Assembly (NCBI RefSeq): GCF_001676385.1
Contig: NZ_LYVJ01000006.1
Coordinates: forward strand, 124,001-188,000
Source of the DNA: Stenotrophomonas maltophilia
GTDB lineage: Bacteria; Pseudomonadota; Gammaproteobacteria; Xanthomonadales; Xanthomonadaceae
Length of the DNA stretch: 64,000 nt
Reading direction: 5' to 3'
Shown in pieces: positions 1 to 8,084 of the stretch (position 1 is the first letter of the stretch; each line of letters starts with the position of its first letter). A model generated the notes under the pieces. It ran no database searches. It was not told where the DNA came from and saw only the letters and a list, made by a program, of their open reading frames with translations. The translations under genes and the position numbers were made by a program.

Positions 1-80
1 CGCGCCACGATGCGGCTGATGGTACCCTTGCCAGCCCCGGACGGGCCGTCGATGGTCAGGACGGGAGCGAGTGGATTCAT
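1..80 (-). CDS. cmk: Cytidylate kinase, N-terminal fragment
   Basis: Only the first 26 codons are in the window; the gene runs off the left edge. The reverse strand reads [20 protein letters not shown] and onward, which is the start of cytidylate kinase: a beta strand followed by a P-loop (GPSGAGKGT, residues about 12-20) that binds ATP. The enzyme phosphorylates CMP and dCMP in the cytoplasm for pyrimidine nucleotide supply. The P-loop variant with GAGKGT and the TIDGPSG lead-in are typical of Cmk rather than of other small kinases. The rest of the protein cannot be judged. Confidence 0.85.
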   Translation of the reverse strand, partial: MNPLAPVLTIDGPSGAGKGTISRIVA

Positions 81-155
81 GGGGGTCCCAGAGCGTGTGA
101 AGAGGCCATTCTAGCCCCTGCCACGCGCCCCGCGACGGGTCATTTGTGCAACCAC

Positions 156-185
156 TTGAAACCATGAGGAAAAGCCCGGTAGAAT
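156..185 (+). promoter_or_regulatory. Sigma70-type promoter for rpmJ
   Basis: A -35 element TTGAAA (156-161) and a -10 element TAGAAT (180-185) are separated by 18 bp. They lie about 93 bp before the rpmJ start and point toward it. Both boxes are close to consensus, so this is a good candidate. The transcript start is inferred. Confidence 0.55.
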
Positions 186-277
186 GGCGGGCTTGAACGA
201 GCGTCAACTGCCGATTGTCTTTCGCATATCGCGGCCACGCTCCACCCGAACAACTACTGTTTACGCCGAGGTATGCC

Positions 278-403
278 ATGAAAGTCCTGTCCTCCCTGAA
301 GTCGGCGAAGGCCCGTCACCGTGACTGCAAGGTCGTCCGTCGCCGTGGCAAGATCTTCGTGATCTGCAAGTCGAACCCGCGTTTCAAGGCGCGTCAGCGC
401 TGA
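278..403 (+). CDS. rpmJ: 50S ribosomal protein L36, zinc-ligand-poor type
   Basis: A 41-residue basic protein beginning [18 protein letters not shown]. The length and the [10 protein letters not shown] ending match bacterial L36, which sits on the large ribosomal subunit. The ATG at 278 is chosen over an in-frame ATG at 215 because it gives the usual family start (MKV). Classical L36 has a Cys-Cys-Cys-His zinc ribbon; here only two cysteines are seen (residues 17 and 30) and the paired first cysteines are absent, so this is the C-minus form (YkgO-like). Known in the family: C-minus paralogues are used when zinc is scarce, but in xanthomonads this 41-residue form may be the main copy. It is monocistronic, with its own promoter and terminator. 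Confidence 0.9.
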   Translation: MKVLSSLKSAKARHRDCKVVRRRGKIFVICKSNPRFKARQR

Positions 404-458
404 GCCCGACAGCCCTCGCGGCTGCGGCTGGCCCCGCGCGGGGCCGACCCGATGCAAG

Positions 459-483
459 AAACCGCCTTCGGGCGGTTTTTTGT
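459..483 (+). terminator. Rho-independent terminator after rpmJ
   Basis: The perfect hairpin AAACCGCC-TTCG-GGCGGTTT is followed by TTTGTTT. It lies 55 bp after the rpmJ stop codon and uses the very stable TTCG loop. Confidence 0.85.
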
Positions 484-549
484 TTATGCGGCTTTTTCCT
501 GCCGTTTTTGCTGTAATCGCCTTTCTTGACCACTGGGGAGTAGATCGAG

Positions 550-879
550 ATGAAGCGTTACCTGTCCACCCTGGCCGTGATGGCCACCCTGGCCGCCGCC
601 ACGCCGGCGCTGGCCGATACCCTGCTTGTCGACCGCGCCCGCGAGAAGCCGGCCGGTGCCCTGCCCGTGCGCGGCCAGAGCATGCAGCAGGTGCAGGCGC
701 AGTTTGGCGCGCCGAGTGAGCAGCTGCAGCCGCGTGGTGGGCAGAAGCGGCAGTGGCCGACCATCAACCGCTGGGTGTACCCGCAGTTCACCGTCTACTT
801 CGAGAAGCAGAAGGTGATCGACGTGGTGGCCAACCAGGCGGACCCGAACGAAATCGGCCCGAAACCTCCGATCCGTTGA
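550..879 (+). CDS. Small secreted protein with BamE-like pattern
   Basis: A 109-residue protein with a clear Sec signal peptide (MKRYLSTLAVMATLAAATPALA, cleavage expected after ALA at about residue 22) and no lipobox cysteine, so it should be a soluble periplasmic protein. The mature part contains RGQSMQQVQAQFGAPSEQ and later FTVYFEKQKVIDVV. These resemble the two hallmark segments of the BamE/SmpA-OmlA fold, seen in this window's own BamE as [16 protein letters not shown] and [13 protein letters not shown]. That comparison is my own alignment by eye. It stands alone between rpmJ and agmatine deiminase. No function is assigned; envelope assembly or binding is only a possibility. Confidence 0.75.
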   Translation: MKRYLSTLAVMATLAAATPALADTLLVDRAREKPAGALPVRGQSMQQVQAQFGAPSEQLQPRGGQKRQWPTINRWVYPQFTVYFEKQKVIDVVANQADPNEIGPKPPIR

Positions 880-918
880 TCCCTTTACCCGCCGTGGGCG
901 GGCCTGTGTAGCGAGACC

Positions 919-1956
919 ATGAACCAGACCCTTCGTTTTCCTGCCGAGTGGGAAGCCCAGAGCGGCGTCCTGATTGCCTGGCCCACCGCCGACACCGACT
1001 GGGCTGAGCGCCTGGACCAGGTGGAAGAGACCTACATCGCCCTGGTCGCGGCCATCACCCGCTTCCAGCCGGTGCTGATCTGCGTGGCCGACGACGATGT
1101 GGAGACCTACGCCGAGATGCGGCTGCGCTCCAACCGCATCGACATGGACAAGGTTCATTTCACCACCGCGGCCTACGACGATACCTGGCTGCGCGACTCG
1201 GGCCCGATCACCCTGCGCCGTGCCGACGGCGGCTTCCAGCTGCTGGACTTCCGCTTCACCGGCTGGGGCGGCAAGTTCGACGCCACCCTGGATGACCAAC
1301 TGGTGGGCGTGCTCGACCAGGCCGGCGTGTTCAACGATGCGCCGGTACGCAGCATTCCGTTCGCGCTGGAAGGCGGCGGCATCGAGACCGACGGCGAAGG
1401 TACCCTGCTGACCACCTGGAAATGCCTGCACGAGCGTCATCCGGACCGCGACCGTGCCAGCCTGAGCGCCGACCTCGCCGACTGGCTGCAGCAGGACCGC
1501 GTGCTGTGGCTGGACCACGGCTACCTGGAAGGCGACGACACCGACGCGCATATCGACACCCTCGCCCGCTTCGCCTCGGCCGACAGCATCGTCTACCAGG
1601 CCTGCGACGACGAGAGCGACTCGCACTACGCCGAGCTGCAGGCGATGGGCAGGGAACTGGCCGCACTGCGCACAAGGGACGGCCAGCCATACCGCCTGTT
1701 CCCGCTGCCGTGGGCACGGCCGGTGATCGATGAGGGACGCCGCCTGGCCGCGTCGTACGCCAATTACCTGATCATCAACGGCGCAGTGCTGATGCCCGCC
1801 TATGGCGACCCGGCCGATGACCTGGCCCGTGACGTGCTGGCCCAGGCCCACCCCGGTCGCGAGATCGTGCAGGTACCCTGCCGCTCGCTGATCTGGCAGA
1901 ACGGCAGCCTGCACTGCATCACCATGCAGTTGCCGGAAGGGCTGCTGAAGGCCTGA
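919..1956 (+). CDS. aguA: Agmatine deiminase
   Basis: 345 residues, the normal length for the family. It hydrolyses agmatine to N-carbamoylputrescine and ammonia, the first step of the agmatine route to putrescine. The start MNQTLRFPAEWEAQSGVLIAWP is the family N-terminus. Catalytic features of the guanidine-modifying (pentein) fold are visible: WLRDSGPI around residues 89-96, EGGGIETDGEG around 151-161, DTDAHIDT around 206-213 with the catalytic His, and the nucleophilic Cys in GSLHCITMQ near the C-terminus. It is followed 190 bp downstream by aguB, which uses its product, with a palindromic repeat between them. No arginine decarboxylase gene is in the window, so the agmatine source is not shown here. 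Confidence 0.93.
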   Translation: MNQTLRFPAEWEAQSGVLIAWPTADTDWAERLDQVEETYIALVAAITRFQPVLICVADDDVETYAEMRLRSNRIDMDKVHFTTAAYDDTWLRDSGPITLRRADGGFQLLDFRFTGWGGKFDATLDDQLVGVLDQAGVFNDAPVRSIPFALEGGGIETDGEGTLLTTWKCLHERHPDRDRASLSADLADWLQQDRVLWLDHGYLEGDDTDAHIDTLARFASADSIVYQACDDESDSHYAELQAMGRELAALRTRDGQPYRLFPLPWARPVIDEGRRLAASYANYLIINGAVLMPAYGDPADDLARDVLAQAHPGREIVQVPCRSLIWQNGSLHCITMQLPEGLLKA

Positions 1957-1990
1957 TGGATGACGCCGGGCCCCGCCCGGCGCCGCTTTT

Positions 1991-2064
1991 GTAGAGTCGA
2001 GCCATGCTCGACTGCTCTCCGATCAGATCGCACGGTAAGGCAGTCGAGCATGGCTCGACTCTAC
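1991..2064. repeat. SMAG-type palindromic repeat
   Basis: Inverted repeat beginning GTAGAGTCGAGCCATGCTCG and ending with the matching CGAGCATGGCTCGACTCTAC, with about 33 bp between the two half-hairpins. The GTAG end and GAGTCGAGC core match the REP family described in S. maltophilia. It lies between aguA and aguB. Confidence 0.85.
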
Positions 2065-2147
2065 AAAGGGCGGCCCATTCAGCGCGCGACACGCTGCGAC
2101 CGCCCATCCGCGCTAACATGCAGGTTTTCCCCCGCAGGAACGCCCGC

Positions 2148-3035
2148 ATGAACTCGCGCAGCCCCCTTACCGTCGCCCTGATCCAGGAGCGCAACCACGG
2201 CGACGCCGCCGCCAACCTGGCGGTGATCGAAGCGCGCGTGGCCGAGGCGGCTGCGCAGGGTGCCAGGCTGGTGCTGCTGCAGGAACTGCACAACGGCCCG
2301 TACTTCTGCCAGCACGAATCGGTCGATGAATTCGACCTGGCCGAACCGATTCCCGGCCCCAGCACCGAGCGTCTCGGCGCGCTGGCGAAGAAGCACGGCG
2401 TGGTGCTGGTAGGCTCGCTGTTCGAGCGCCGCGCTGCCGGCCTGTACCACAACACAGCCGTGGTGTTCGAGAAGGACGGCACCCTGCTGGGCAAGTACCG
2501 CAAGATGCACATCCCCGACGATCCGGGCTTCTACGAGAAGTTCTACTTCACCCCGGGCGACCTCGGCTTCACCCCGATCGATACCTCGGTGGGCCGCCTT
2601 GGCGTGCTGGTGTGCTGGGACCAGTGGTACCCGGAAGCGGCGCGCCTGATGGCGCTGGCCGGCGCCGAACTGCTGCTGTACCCGACCGCGATCGGCTGGG
2701 ATCCAGACGACGGGCAGGACGAGAAGACCCGCCAGCGCGATGCCTGGGTGCTCAGCCACCGCGGTCATGCCGTAGCCAACGGCCTGCCGGTACTGAGCTG
2801 CAACCGTGTCGGCCACGAAGCCTCGCCGCTGGGCGCTTCCGGGATCCAGTTCTGGGGCAACAGCCACGTGCTCGGCCCGCAGGGCGAGTTCCTGGCCGAG
2901 GCTGGTACCGAGGCCACCGTGCTGCTGTGCGATGTCGACCTGCAGCGCAGCGAGCATGTGCGCCGCATCTGGCCGTTCCTGCGCGATCGCCGCATCGATG
3001 CCTACGGCGACCTGCTCAAGCGCTACATCGACTGA
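2148..3035 (+). CDS. aguB: N-carbamoylputrescine amidase
   Basis: 295 residues of the nitrilase superfamily. It hydrolyses N-carbamoylputrescine to putrescine, CO2 and ammonia, the step after AguA. The catalytic triad is visible: Glu in LLQELHNGPYFCQ (about residue 45), Lys in GKYRKMHIPDD (about 120) and Cys in LGVLVCWDQWYPE (about 157). The ATG at 2148 is preferred because AGGA lies 10-13 bp upstream and MNSRSPLTVALIQ is a normal nitrilase start; in-frame ATGs at 2118 and 2004 would only add an unrelated leader, and 2004 lies inside a REP. A GNAT gene follows 14 bp later, suggesting cotranscription. Confidence 0.93.
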   Translation: MNSRSPLTVALIQERNHGDAAANLAVIEARVAEAAAQGARLVLLQELHNGPYFCQHESVDEFDLAEPIPGPSTERLGALAKKHGVVLVGSLFERRAAGLYHNTAVVFEKDGTLLGKYRKMHIPDDPGFYEKFYFTPGDLGFTPIDTSVGRLGVLVCWDQWYPEAARLMALAGAELLLYPTAIGWDPDDGQDEKTRQRDAWVLSHRGHAVANGLPVLSCNRVGHEASPLGASGIQFWGNSHVLGPQGEFLAEAGTEATVLLCDVDLQRSEHVRRIWPFLRDRRIDAYGDLLKRYID

Positions 3036-3049
3036 GCCGGAGCCTGCGC

Positions 3050-3580
3050 ATGGCCGTCCTCATCCGTGATGCCGGCCCGGCCGACATCGCCGCGATCACC
3101 GCGATCTACGCGGTGGAAGTGACCGACTTCGTCAACACCTACGAGTACGACGTCCCGGACCAGGAGGAGATGCTGCGCCGCATGCGCGACATCGCCGGCC
3201 GCGGCTTCCCCTACCTGGTCGCCGAGATCGACGGCCAGGTGGCCGGCTATGCCTATGCCAACACCTACCGCACCCGCATCGCTTACCAGTGGACCGTGGA
3301 AAACTCGGTCTACGTCGATGCGCGCTTCCAGGGCCGGGGCGTCGGCGCCAGCCTGCTGCAGGCATTGATCGACGCCTGCACCGCGCGTGGCTACCGGCAG
3401 ATGGTGGCGGTGATCGGCGAACCGGCCAATACCGCTTCGATCAGGCTGCACGAGCGCTTCGGCTTCGAGCGGGTGGGCGTGTTCCGTGGCCTCGGCCGCA
3501 AGCATGGCCGCTGGCTGGACACCGTGCAGATGCAGCGCGCACTCGGCGATGGCGCCGACTCCGCACCTTCCAATGAATGA
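3050..3580 (+). CDS. GNAT N-acetyltransferase, phosphinothricin acetyltransferase-like
   Basis: 176 residues filling one GNAT domain. It transfers an acetyl group from acetyl-CoA to a small amine or amino acid. The N-terminus MAVLIRDAGPADIAAITAIY, the YAYANTYRTRIAYQWTVENSVYVD block and the acetyl-CoA loop RFQGRGVGASLLQAL (about residues 85-99) followed by HERFGFERVGVFRGLGRKHGRW are typical of the Pat/Bar/MddA subgroup, whose characterised members acetylate phosphinothricin, methionine sulfoximine or sulfone. The true substrate here is unknown. It lies 14 bp after aguB and its last 8 bases overlap the next gene, so the three genes probably form one transcript. Confidence 0.85.
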   Translation: MAVLIRDAGPADIAAITAIYAVEVTDFVNTYEYDVPDQEEMLRRMRDIAGRGFPYLVAEIDGQVAGYAYANTYRTRIAYQWTVENSVYVDARFQGRGVGASLLQALIDACTARGYRQMVAVIGEPANTASIRLHERFGFERVGVFRGLGRKHGRWLDTVQMQRALGDGADSAPSNE

Positions 3581-4805
3581 ACCCATGACCGAACTCCTTC
3601 CCGAAACCGGCGACGACCTGTTCGCCGGCCAGCCGGTGCGCGTCGTCGAACGCGACGGCGTGCGCTACACCCTGCTGGGCACCGCCCACGTTTCCCATGC
3701 CAGCGTCGAGGCCGTGGAGAACGCCATCGACAGTGGCCGCTTCGACGCGATCGCCGTCGAGCTGGACCCGCAGCGCCTGCAGGCACTGAGCGACCCGGAC
3801 ACCTTGGCCAAGCTTGATCTGGTGGAAGTGATCCGCAAGGGGCGCGTGGCCCTGTTCGCGGCCAATCTGGCGCTGTCCGCGTACCAGCGCCGACTGGCCG
3901 AACAACTGGGCATCGAGCCCGGTGCCGAACTGAAACGCGCGGCGGACCTTGCGCGCGAACGCAATCTGCCGCTGCACCTGATCGACCGCGAAGTGGGCCT
4001 GACGTTCCGCCGCGCATCGCAGCGCCTGGGCTTCTTCGGCAAGCTGAAGCTGATTGCCGGCCTCGGCGCGGGCCTGTTCTCCTCGGAGGAGGTGGGCGAG
4101 AACGAGATCGAGAAGCTCAAGCAGGGGGACATGCTGGAATCGAGCTTCGGCGAGTTCGCCAGCGAAAGCCCGGCACTGTACGAGACGATCATCGGCGAGC
4201 GCGACCGCTACATGGCCACGCGCCTGCGCGAAGCGCACGACCCGCACCAGCGCGAAGTACTGGCGGTGGTCGGCGCGGGCCATCTGGCCGGGCTGGCGCG
4301 TTACCTGGAGACCGATACCGAAGCGCCGGCAGCGTTGCGTGCCGAGCTGGAAGCGGTGCCAAAGAAGCGCAACATCCCGTGGTTCACATTGGGCATCCTC
4401 GCGATTGTGGCCACGGGCATCGGCGTGGGCTTCTACCGTGGTGGCCTGGGCGTGGGCACCGAACTGCTGGCGACCTGGGCGATGTACACCGGTGGCCTCG
4501 CGGGCCTGGGCTGCCTGCTGGCCGGCGGCCACCCGCTGAGCATCCTCACCGCAATTGCCGTGGCCCCGTTCAAGCCGTTCCGCCTGAGCATTCCCACCGG
4601 CGCGTTCTCAGCGCTGGTGGAAGCGCGCGTGCGCAAGCCTACGTACGAGGACTTCCTGAAACTGCGCGACGACGCACAGAACGTGAAGGGCTGGTACCGC
4701 AACCGCGTCACCCGCGTGGTGCTGGCCTTCATGTTGACCAATCTGGGCAGCATGCTGGGCCTGTGGCTGACCACGTTCAAGGTGTGGGGCAAGGTGGCGG
4801 GATAA
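3573..4805 (+). CDS. TraB/PrgY-family membrane protein
   Basis: 410 residues. The N-terminal half has the TraB-family signature LLGTAHVSHASVEAVE (about residues 27-42) and AVELDPQRLQAL, with GAGHLAGLARYL near residue 230. The C-terminal half has several membrane segments (IPWFTLGILAIVATGIGVGF, LLATWAMYTGGLAGLGCLLAGG, VVLAFMLTNLGSMLGLWLT), so it is an inner-membrane protein. Enterococcal TraB/PrgY block peptide pheromone activity and the Tiki relatives are metalloproteases; the conserved GTAHVS..S and GxGH residues here fit a metal site. No role is established in this group. The start at 3573 overlaps the preceding stop; an ATG at 3585 is possible. Confidence 0.82.
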   Translation: MNEPMTELLPETGDDLFAGQPVRVVERDGVRYTLLGTAHVSHASVEAVENAIDSGRFDAIAVELDPQRLQALSDPDTLAKLDLVEVIRKGRVALFAANLALSAYQRRLAEQLGIEPGAELKRAADLARERNLPLHLIDREVGLTFRRASQRLGFFGKLKLIAGLGAGLFSSEEVGENEIEKLKQGDMLESSFGEFASESPALYETIIGERDRYMATRLREAHDPHQREVLAVVGAGHLAGLARYLETDTEAPAALRAELEAVPKKRNIPWFTLGILAIVATGIGVGFYRGGLGVGTELLATWAMYTGGLAGLGCLLAGGHPLSILTAIAVAPFKPFRLSIPTGAFSALVEARVRKPTYEDFLKLRDDAQNVKGWYRNRVTRVVLAFMLTNLGSMLGLWLTTFKVWGKVAG

Positions 4806-4829
4806 GCCTCTCAACCGACCACAGAATCT

Positions 4830-4895
4830 GTAGCGCCCGAGCCCATGCTCGGGCGACGCCGCGATGCGGCGAACGGCAGCCGAGCATGGCTCTAC
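4830..4895. repeat. SMAG-like palindromic repeat, diverged
   Basis: Starts GTAGCGCCCGAGCCCATGCTCGG and ends GCCGAGCATGGCTCTAC. It keeps the GTAG end and two hairpins, but the arms differ from other copies. It lies between the TraB-family gene and the RND operon, which converge. Confidence 0.65.
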
Positions 4896-4918
4896 AGAGG
4901 CAAACAGACGCGGCGAGC

Positions 4919-4961
4919 CGAAAAAAGGGGGAGGCCGCCCCACTACGACCGGCCTCCCCCA
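4919..4961 (-). terminator. Rho-independent terminator of the RND operon
   Basis: On the minus strand, GGGGGAGGCC pairs with GGCCTCCCCC across a 14-nt loop and is followed by TTTTTT. It lies about 45 bp after the stop of the last RND gene and so ends that operon. Confidence 0.8.
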
Positions 4962-5006
4962 CACCACAACACATTGCCGCCACGTACGACCGAGCAAGCT
5001 CGGCCA

Positions 5007-8000
5007 CTACACCGCGGTTCCCGCCGCCACCTCGAGGCCGCGCGCCCGGCGGATCAGCCGCGTCACCGCGCTGCGTAGATCGTCCAGCACGGCATAGATG
5101 GTCGGCAGGAACAGCAGGCTGACCACGGTCGAGAACGCCAGGCCACCGGCGATCGCGCGCGCCATCGGTGCGTACTCCGGGCCATCGCCGAACATCTGGG
5201 TGCTGGTCAGCGAGATCGGCACCATCGCCAGGATCGCCGTGCCCATGGTCATCATGATCGGGCGCAGGCGTTCGCGCGAGCCTTCCACCAGCGCCTGGGT
5301 GCGCCCCATCCCGCTGCGCCGCAGGTTGTTGATGTGCTCGATCATTACGATGCCGTTGTTCACCACCACGCCCATCAGCACCAGGATGCCGATGAAGGAC
5401 ATGATCCCGAACGACGTGCCGGTGACCCAGAACAGCCAGAACACGCCGAAGATCGAGAACAGCACGCCGCTCATGATGGCCGCCGGGAACAGCAGCGACT
5501 CGAATACGGCCGCCATCACCACGTAGATCATCACCAGCGCGATCAGCAGGTTGAACACCATCTGCTGCATGGCCTCGTCGTCGTTGCCGTAGTCGCCGCC
5601 GTCGAAGGTGAAGCCATAGCCAGCCGGGAAGTTCATCGGCTTGAGCACCGCTTCGATCGCCTTGCGCCCCTCCGGGGCAGTGACCTTCCCGGCCAGGTTG
5701 GCCTTGATGGTCAGCGTGGTCTGGCGGTTGGTGCGGCCAATCTGGGTGGCTGACGAACCGACATCCACCGTGACCAGACTGAGCAGGGGAACGCTGCGGC
5801 CGTCACCGGTGCGCACACTGAAACCCGCCAGGTCTTCCGGGCTGCTCTGCTCGGCACCGGCGAAGCGCACCCACACCGGCACTTCGTTGTCGCCGCGGCG
5901 GAACTCGCGCATCGGCGCACCACGCAGGGCCAGGCCGACGAAGCTGGCGACCTGTTCGGCGTTGAAGCCGAACGCCGCGGCACGTTCGCGGTCGACCCGC
6001 ACCTTCAGTTCGCCCCCCTTCTCACCGTTGTCGATGCGCACGTCACGCAGCTCGGAACGCTGGGCGAGCATCGGCAGCACGTCCTGGCCGATCTCCTGCA
6101 GCATCGAGCTGGAATCGCCCACCAGCTGTACCTGCACGCCCTGGTTGCCACCGCCACCGTCCCCGCCCTGGTTGCCGACGAAGTAGTCAGTCCGCGCCGA
6201 CTTCGGCAGGCCCTTGCGCAGCTCTTCCTGCAATGCCTTGATGTCCTTGGCGTACTTCTCGTCCAGGGTGACCACGGTCGAGCTGCCTTCCTGCTCGCTG
6301 TACCAGGAGTACACCTGCTGCACATGCAGGCGCTCGCGGTTCTGGTCGATCCAGTTCTCCACCCGTGCCACTTCCTCGGACATCTGCCGGTAGGTGTAGG
6401 CGCCCTTCCACATGTAGCCGATGAAGATGTCCTTGCCGCCGTCACCACCGAACATGTCGACCTTGGTCAGTTTCATCGGTACCAGGCTCACCAGCACCAC
6501 CAGCAGGATGCCGAGCAGGCTCCAGCCACGATGGCGCAGCGACCAGTCCAGCACCTGCGCGTAGCGGCGCTGCAGGCGCGCGATCATGCCGTTCTGCGAG
6601 TGCACCAGCTTGGGCGTGGCCATGCGCGCGGACAGCATCGGGATCAGGCTGACCGCAACCAGCCAGGAGGCCAGCAGCGAGACCGAGATGGTGATCGCGA
6701 TCTGTGCCATGAAGATGCTGATGTTGTTGGTCTCACCAAACAGGTTCGGCACGAACACGATGCAGTGGCACAGCGTGCCCGCGCTGAGCGCGATGGCCAC
6801 GTTGCGGGTGCCGATGATCGAGGCCAGCCGCGGCTGGCCAGGCATGCGCTCGCGCTCCTGGTAGATGCTCTCCACCACCACCACGGCATTGTCGACGAGC
6901 ATGCCCACGGCCAGCAGCAGGCCCATCATGGTCAGGATGTTCAGCGTCACCCCGGCGAAGTACATGAAGCCCAGGGTGATGGTGAAGCAGATCGGAATGG
7001 CCAGGGTCACCATCAGCGTGGACGGCCAGTGGCGCAGGAAGAAGAACAGCACGGTGACCGACAGGATCAGGCCGACTGCGCCGGCTTCGGCCAGCTCCAG
7101 CAGCGACGACGTCACCGCCTTGCCCTGGTTGTCGATTACCTTGATCTGCACGTCGCGCATCGACGGCTGCGCACGGATCGCCTCGACTTCGGCCAGCGCC
7201 CCACGCGAGACATCCACCAGGTTGGCGCTGCGCTCCTTGAAGATGTCCAGGCCCACCGCCGGGTTTCCATCCAGGCGACGCCCGTAGTTCATGCGCGCCG
7301 GTTTCAGGCGAACGTCGGCAATATCTCCAAGGCGCAGGCCCTTGGCGTTGATCACCAGGTCACGCATTTCCTGCAGATCGGTGATTTCGCCCACCGGCTG
7401 CACGCGCACGCGTTGGCCATTGTCATCAATCTGCCCGGCCGAGATCGAGAAGTTCAACGTGCGCAGGCGCTCGCTCAGCTCGTTGATGCTCAACCCATGT
7501 GCATTGAGCCGGTTCGGATCAATGGCGATCTCCACTTCGTTGGGCGGCGCACCGGTGATCTCGACGCGCGCCACGCCGGGAATGCGTTCGATGCGCCGCT
7601 TGAACTCGCGGTCGAGCATGTCATAGGCGGTGGTCAGGTCGGTGGCGCTGGCCAGGCGCACCTTCAGCACCGGCTCGTCGCTGCTGGACCACTTGAATAC
7701 GTTGTAGCGCTGCAGGTCATCAGGCAGGTCGCTGCGGATCGCATCGATGCGTTCGCGCGCGTCCGACGCGGCGATGGCGATGTCGCGGTCCCAGTCGCTG
7801 AACTCGATGAAGATCAGCGCCGCCTCGGACGTGGCCGAGGAACGCATGCGCTTGATCCCGGTCATCGTCGCCAGCGACTCCTCCACTGGGCGGATGATGG
7901 TCCGCTCCACTTCCTCCGGCGTCGAGCCGGTGTACGGGATCTGCACGAACAGGAACGGCGCGGAAATGTCCGGCAGCGCCTCGAGCGGCAGGCGGAACGA

Positions 8001-8084
8001 GGCAATCAGGCCGATCACCACCAGTGACACGAAACACATGATGGTGGTGACCGGGCGCCGGATGGAGAACTCGGCAACGCTCAT
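5007..8084 (-). CDS. RND efflux pump, inner-membrane transporter (second pump)
   Basis: 1025 residues, the normal HAE1-type RND length: 12 membrane segments and two large periplasmic loops. It starts MSVAEFSIRRPVTTIMCFVSLVV, the usual cytoplasmic lead-in to TM1. The proton-relay signature in TM4 is seen as LLLAVGMLVDNAVVVVE, with two Asp/Glu-containing positions, and GILVLMGVVVNNGIVMIEHIN marks the matching TM10. It should form a trimer and export hydrophobic drugs or toxic compounds by proton antiport. Its start overlaps the stop of the preceding pump by 4 bp, so the two pumps are translationally coupled. I cannot assign it to a named Sme system with confidence. Confidence 0.9.
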   Translation of the reverse strand: MSVAEFSIRRPVTTIMCFVSLVVIGLIASFRLPLEALPDISAPFLFVQIPYTGSTPEEVERTIIRPVEESLATMTGIKRMRSSATSEAALIFIEFSDWDRDIAIAASDARERIDAIRSDLPDDLQRYNVFKWSSSDEPVLKVRLASATDLTTAYDMLDREFKRRIERIPGVARVEITGAPPNEVEIAIDPNRLNAHGLSINELSERLRTLNFSISAGQIDDNGQRVRVQPVGEITDLQEMRDLVINAKGLRLGDIADVRLKPARMNYGRRLDGNPAVGLDIFKERSANLVDVSRGALAEVEAIRAQPSMRDVQIKVIDNQGKAVTSSLLELAEAGAVGLILSVTVLFFFLRHWPSTLMVTLAIPICFTITLGFMYFAGVTLNILTMMGLLLAVGMLVDNAVVVVESIYQERERMPGQPRLASIIGTRNVAIALSAGTLCHCIVFVPNLFGETNNISIFMAQIAITISVSLLASWLVAVSLIPMLSARMATPKLVHSQNGMIARLQRRYAQVLDWSLRHRGWSLLGILLVVLVSLVPMKLTKVDMFGGDGGKDIFIGYMWKGAYTYRQMSEEVARVENWIDQNRERLHVQQVYSWYSEQEGSSTVVTLDEKYAKDIKALQEELRKGLPKSARTDYFVGNQGGDGGGGNQGVQVQLVGDSSSMLQEIGQDVLPMLAQRSELRDVRIDNGEKGGELKVRVDRERAAAFGFNAEQVASFVGLALRGAPMREFRRGDNEVPVWVRFAGAEQSSPEDLAGFSVRTGDGRSVPLLSLVTVDVGSSATQIGRTNRQTTLTIKANLAGKVTAPEGRKAIEAVLKPMNFPAGYGFTFDGGDYGNDDEAMQQMVFNLLIALVMIYVVMAAVFESLLFPAAIMSGVLFSIFGVFWLFWVTGTSFGIMSFIGILVLMGVVVNNGIVMIEHINNLRRSGMGRTQALVEGSRERLRPIMMTMGTAILAMVPISLTSTQMFGDGPEYAPMARAIAGGLAFSTVVSLLFLPTIYAVLDDLRSAVTRLIRRARGLEVAAGTAV

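Noticed and set aside
484..1914. 476-codon open frame on the minus strand opposite aguA
   Set aside because: It is a shadow of the high-GC aguA gene: no family match, His/Gly/Val-rich composition, and aguA itself has complete catalytic motifs.
6324..8027. 567-codon open frame antisense to the second RND pump
   Set aside because: Very His/Gln/Arg-rich antisense product typical of GC-rich shadows; the RND pump on the other strand is certain.
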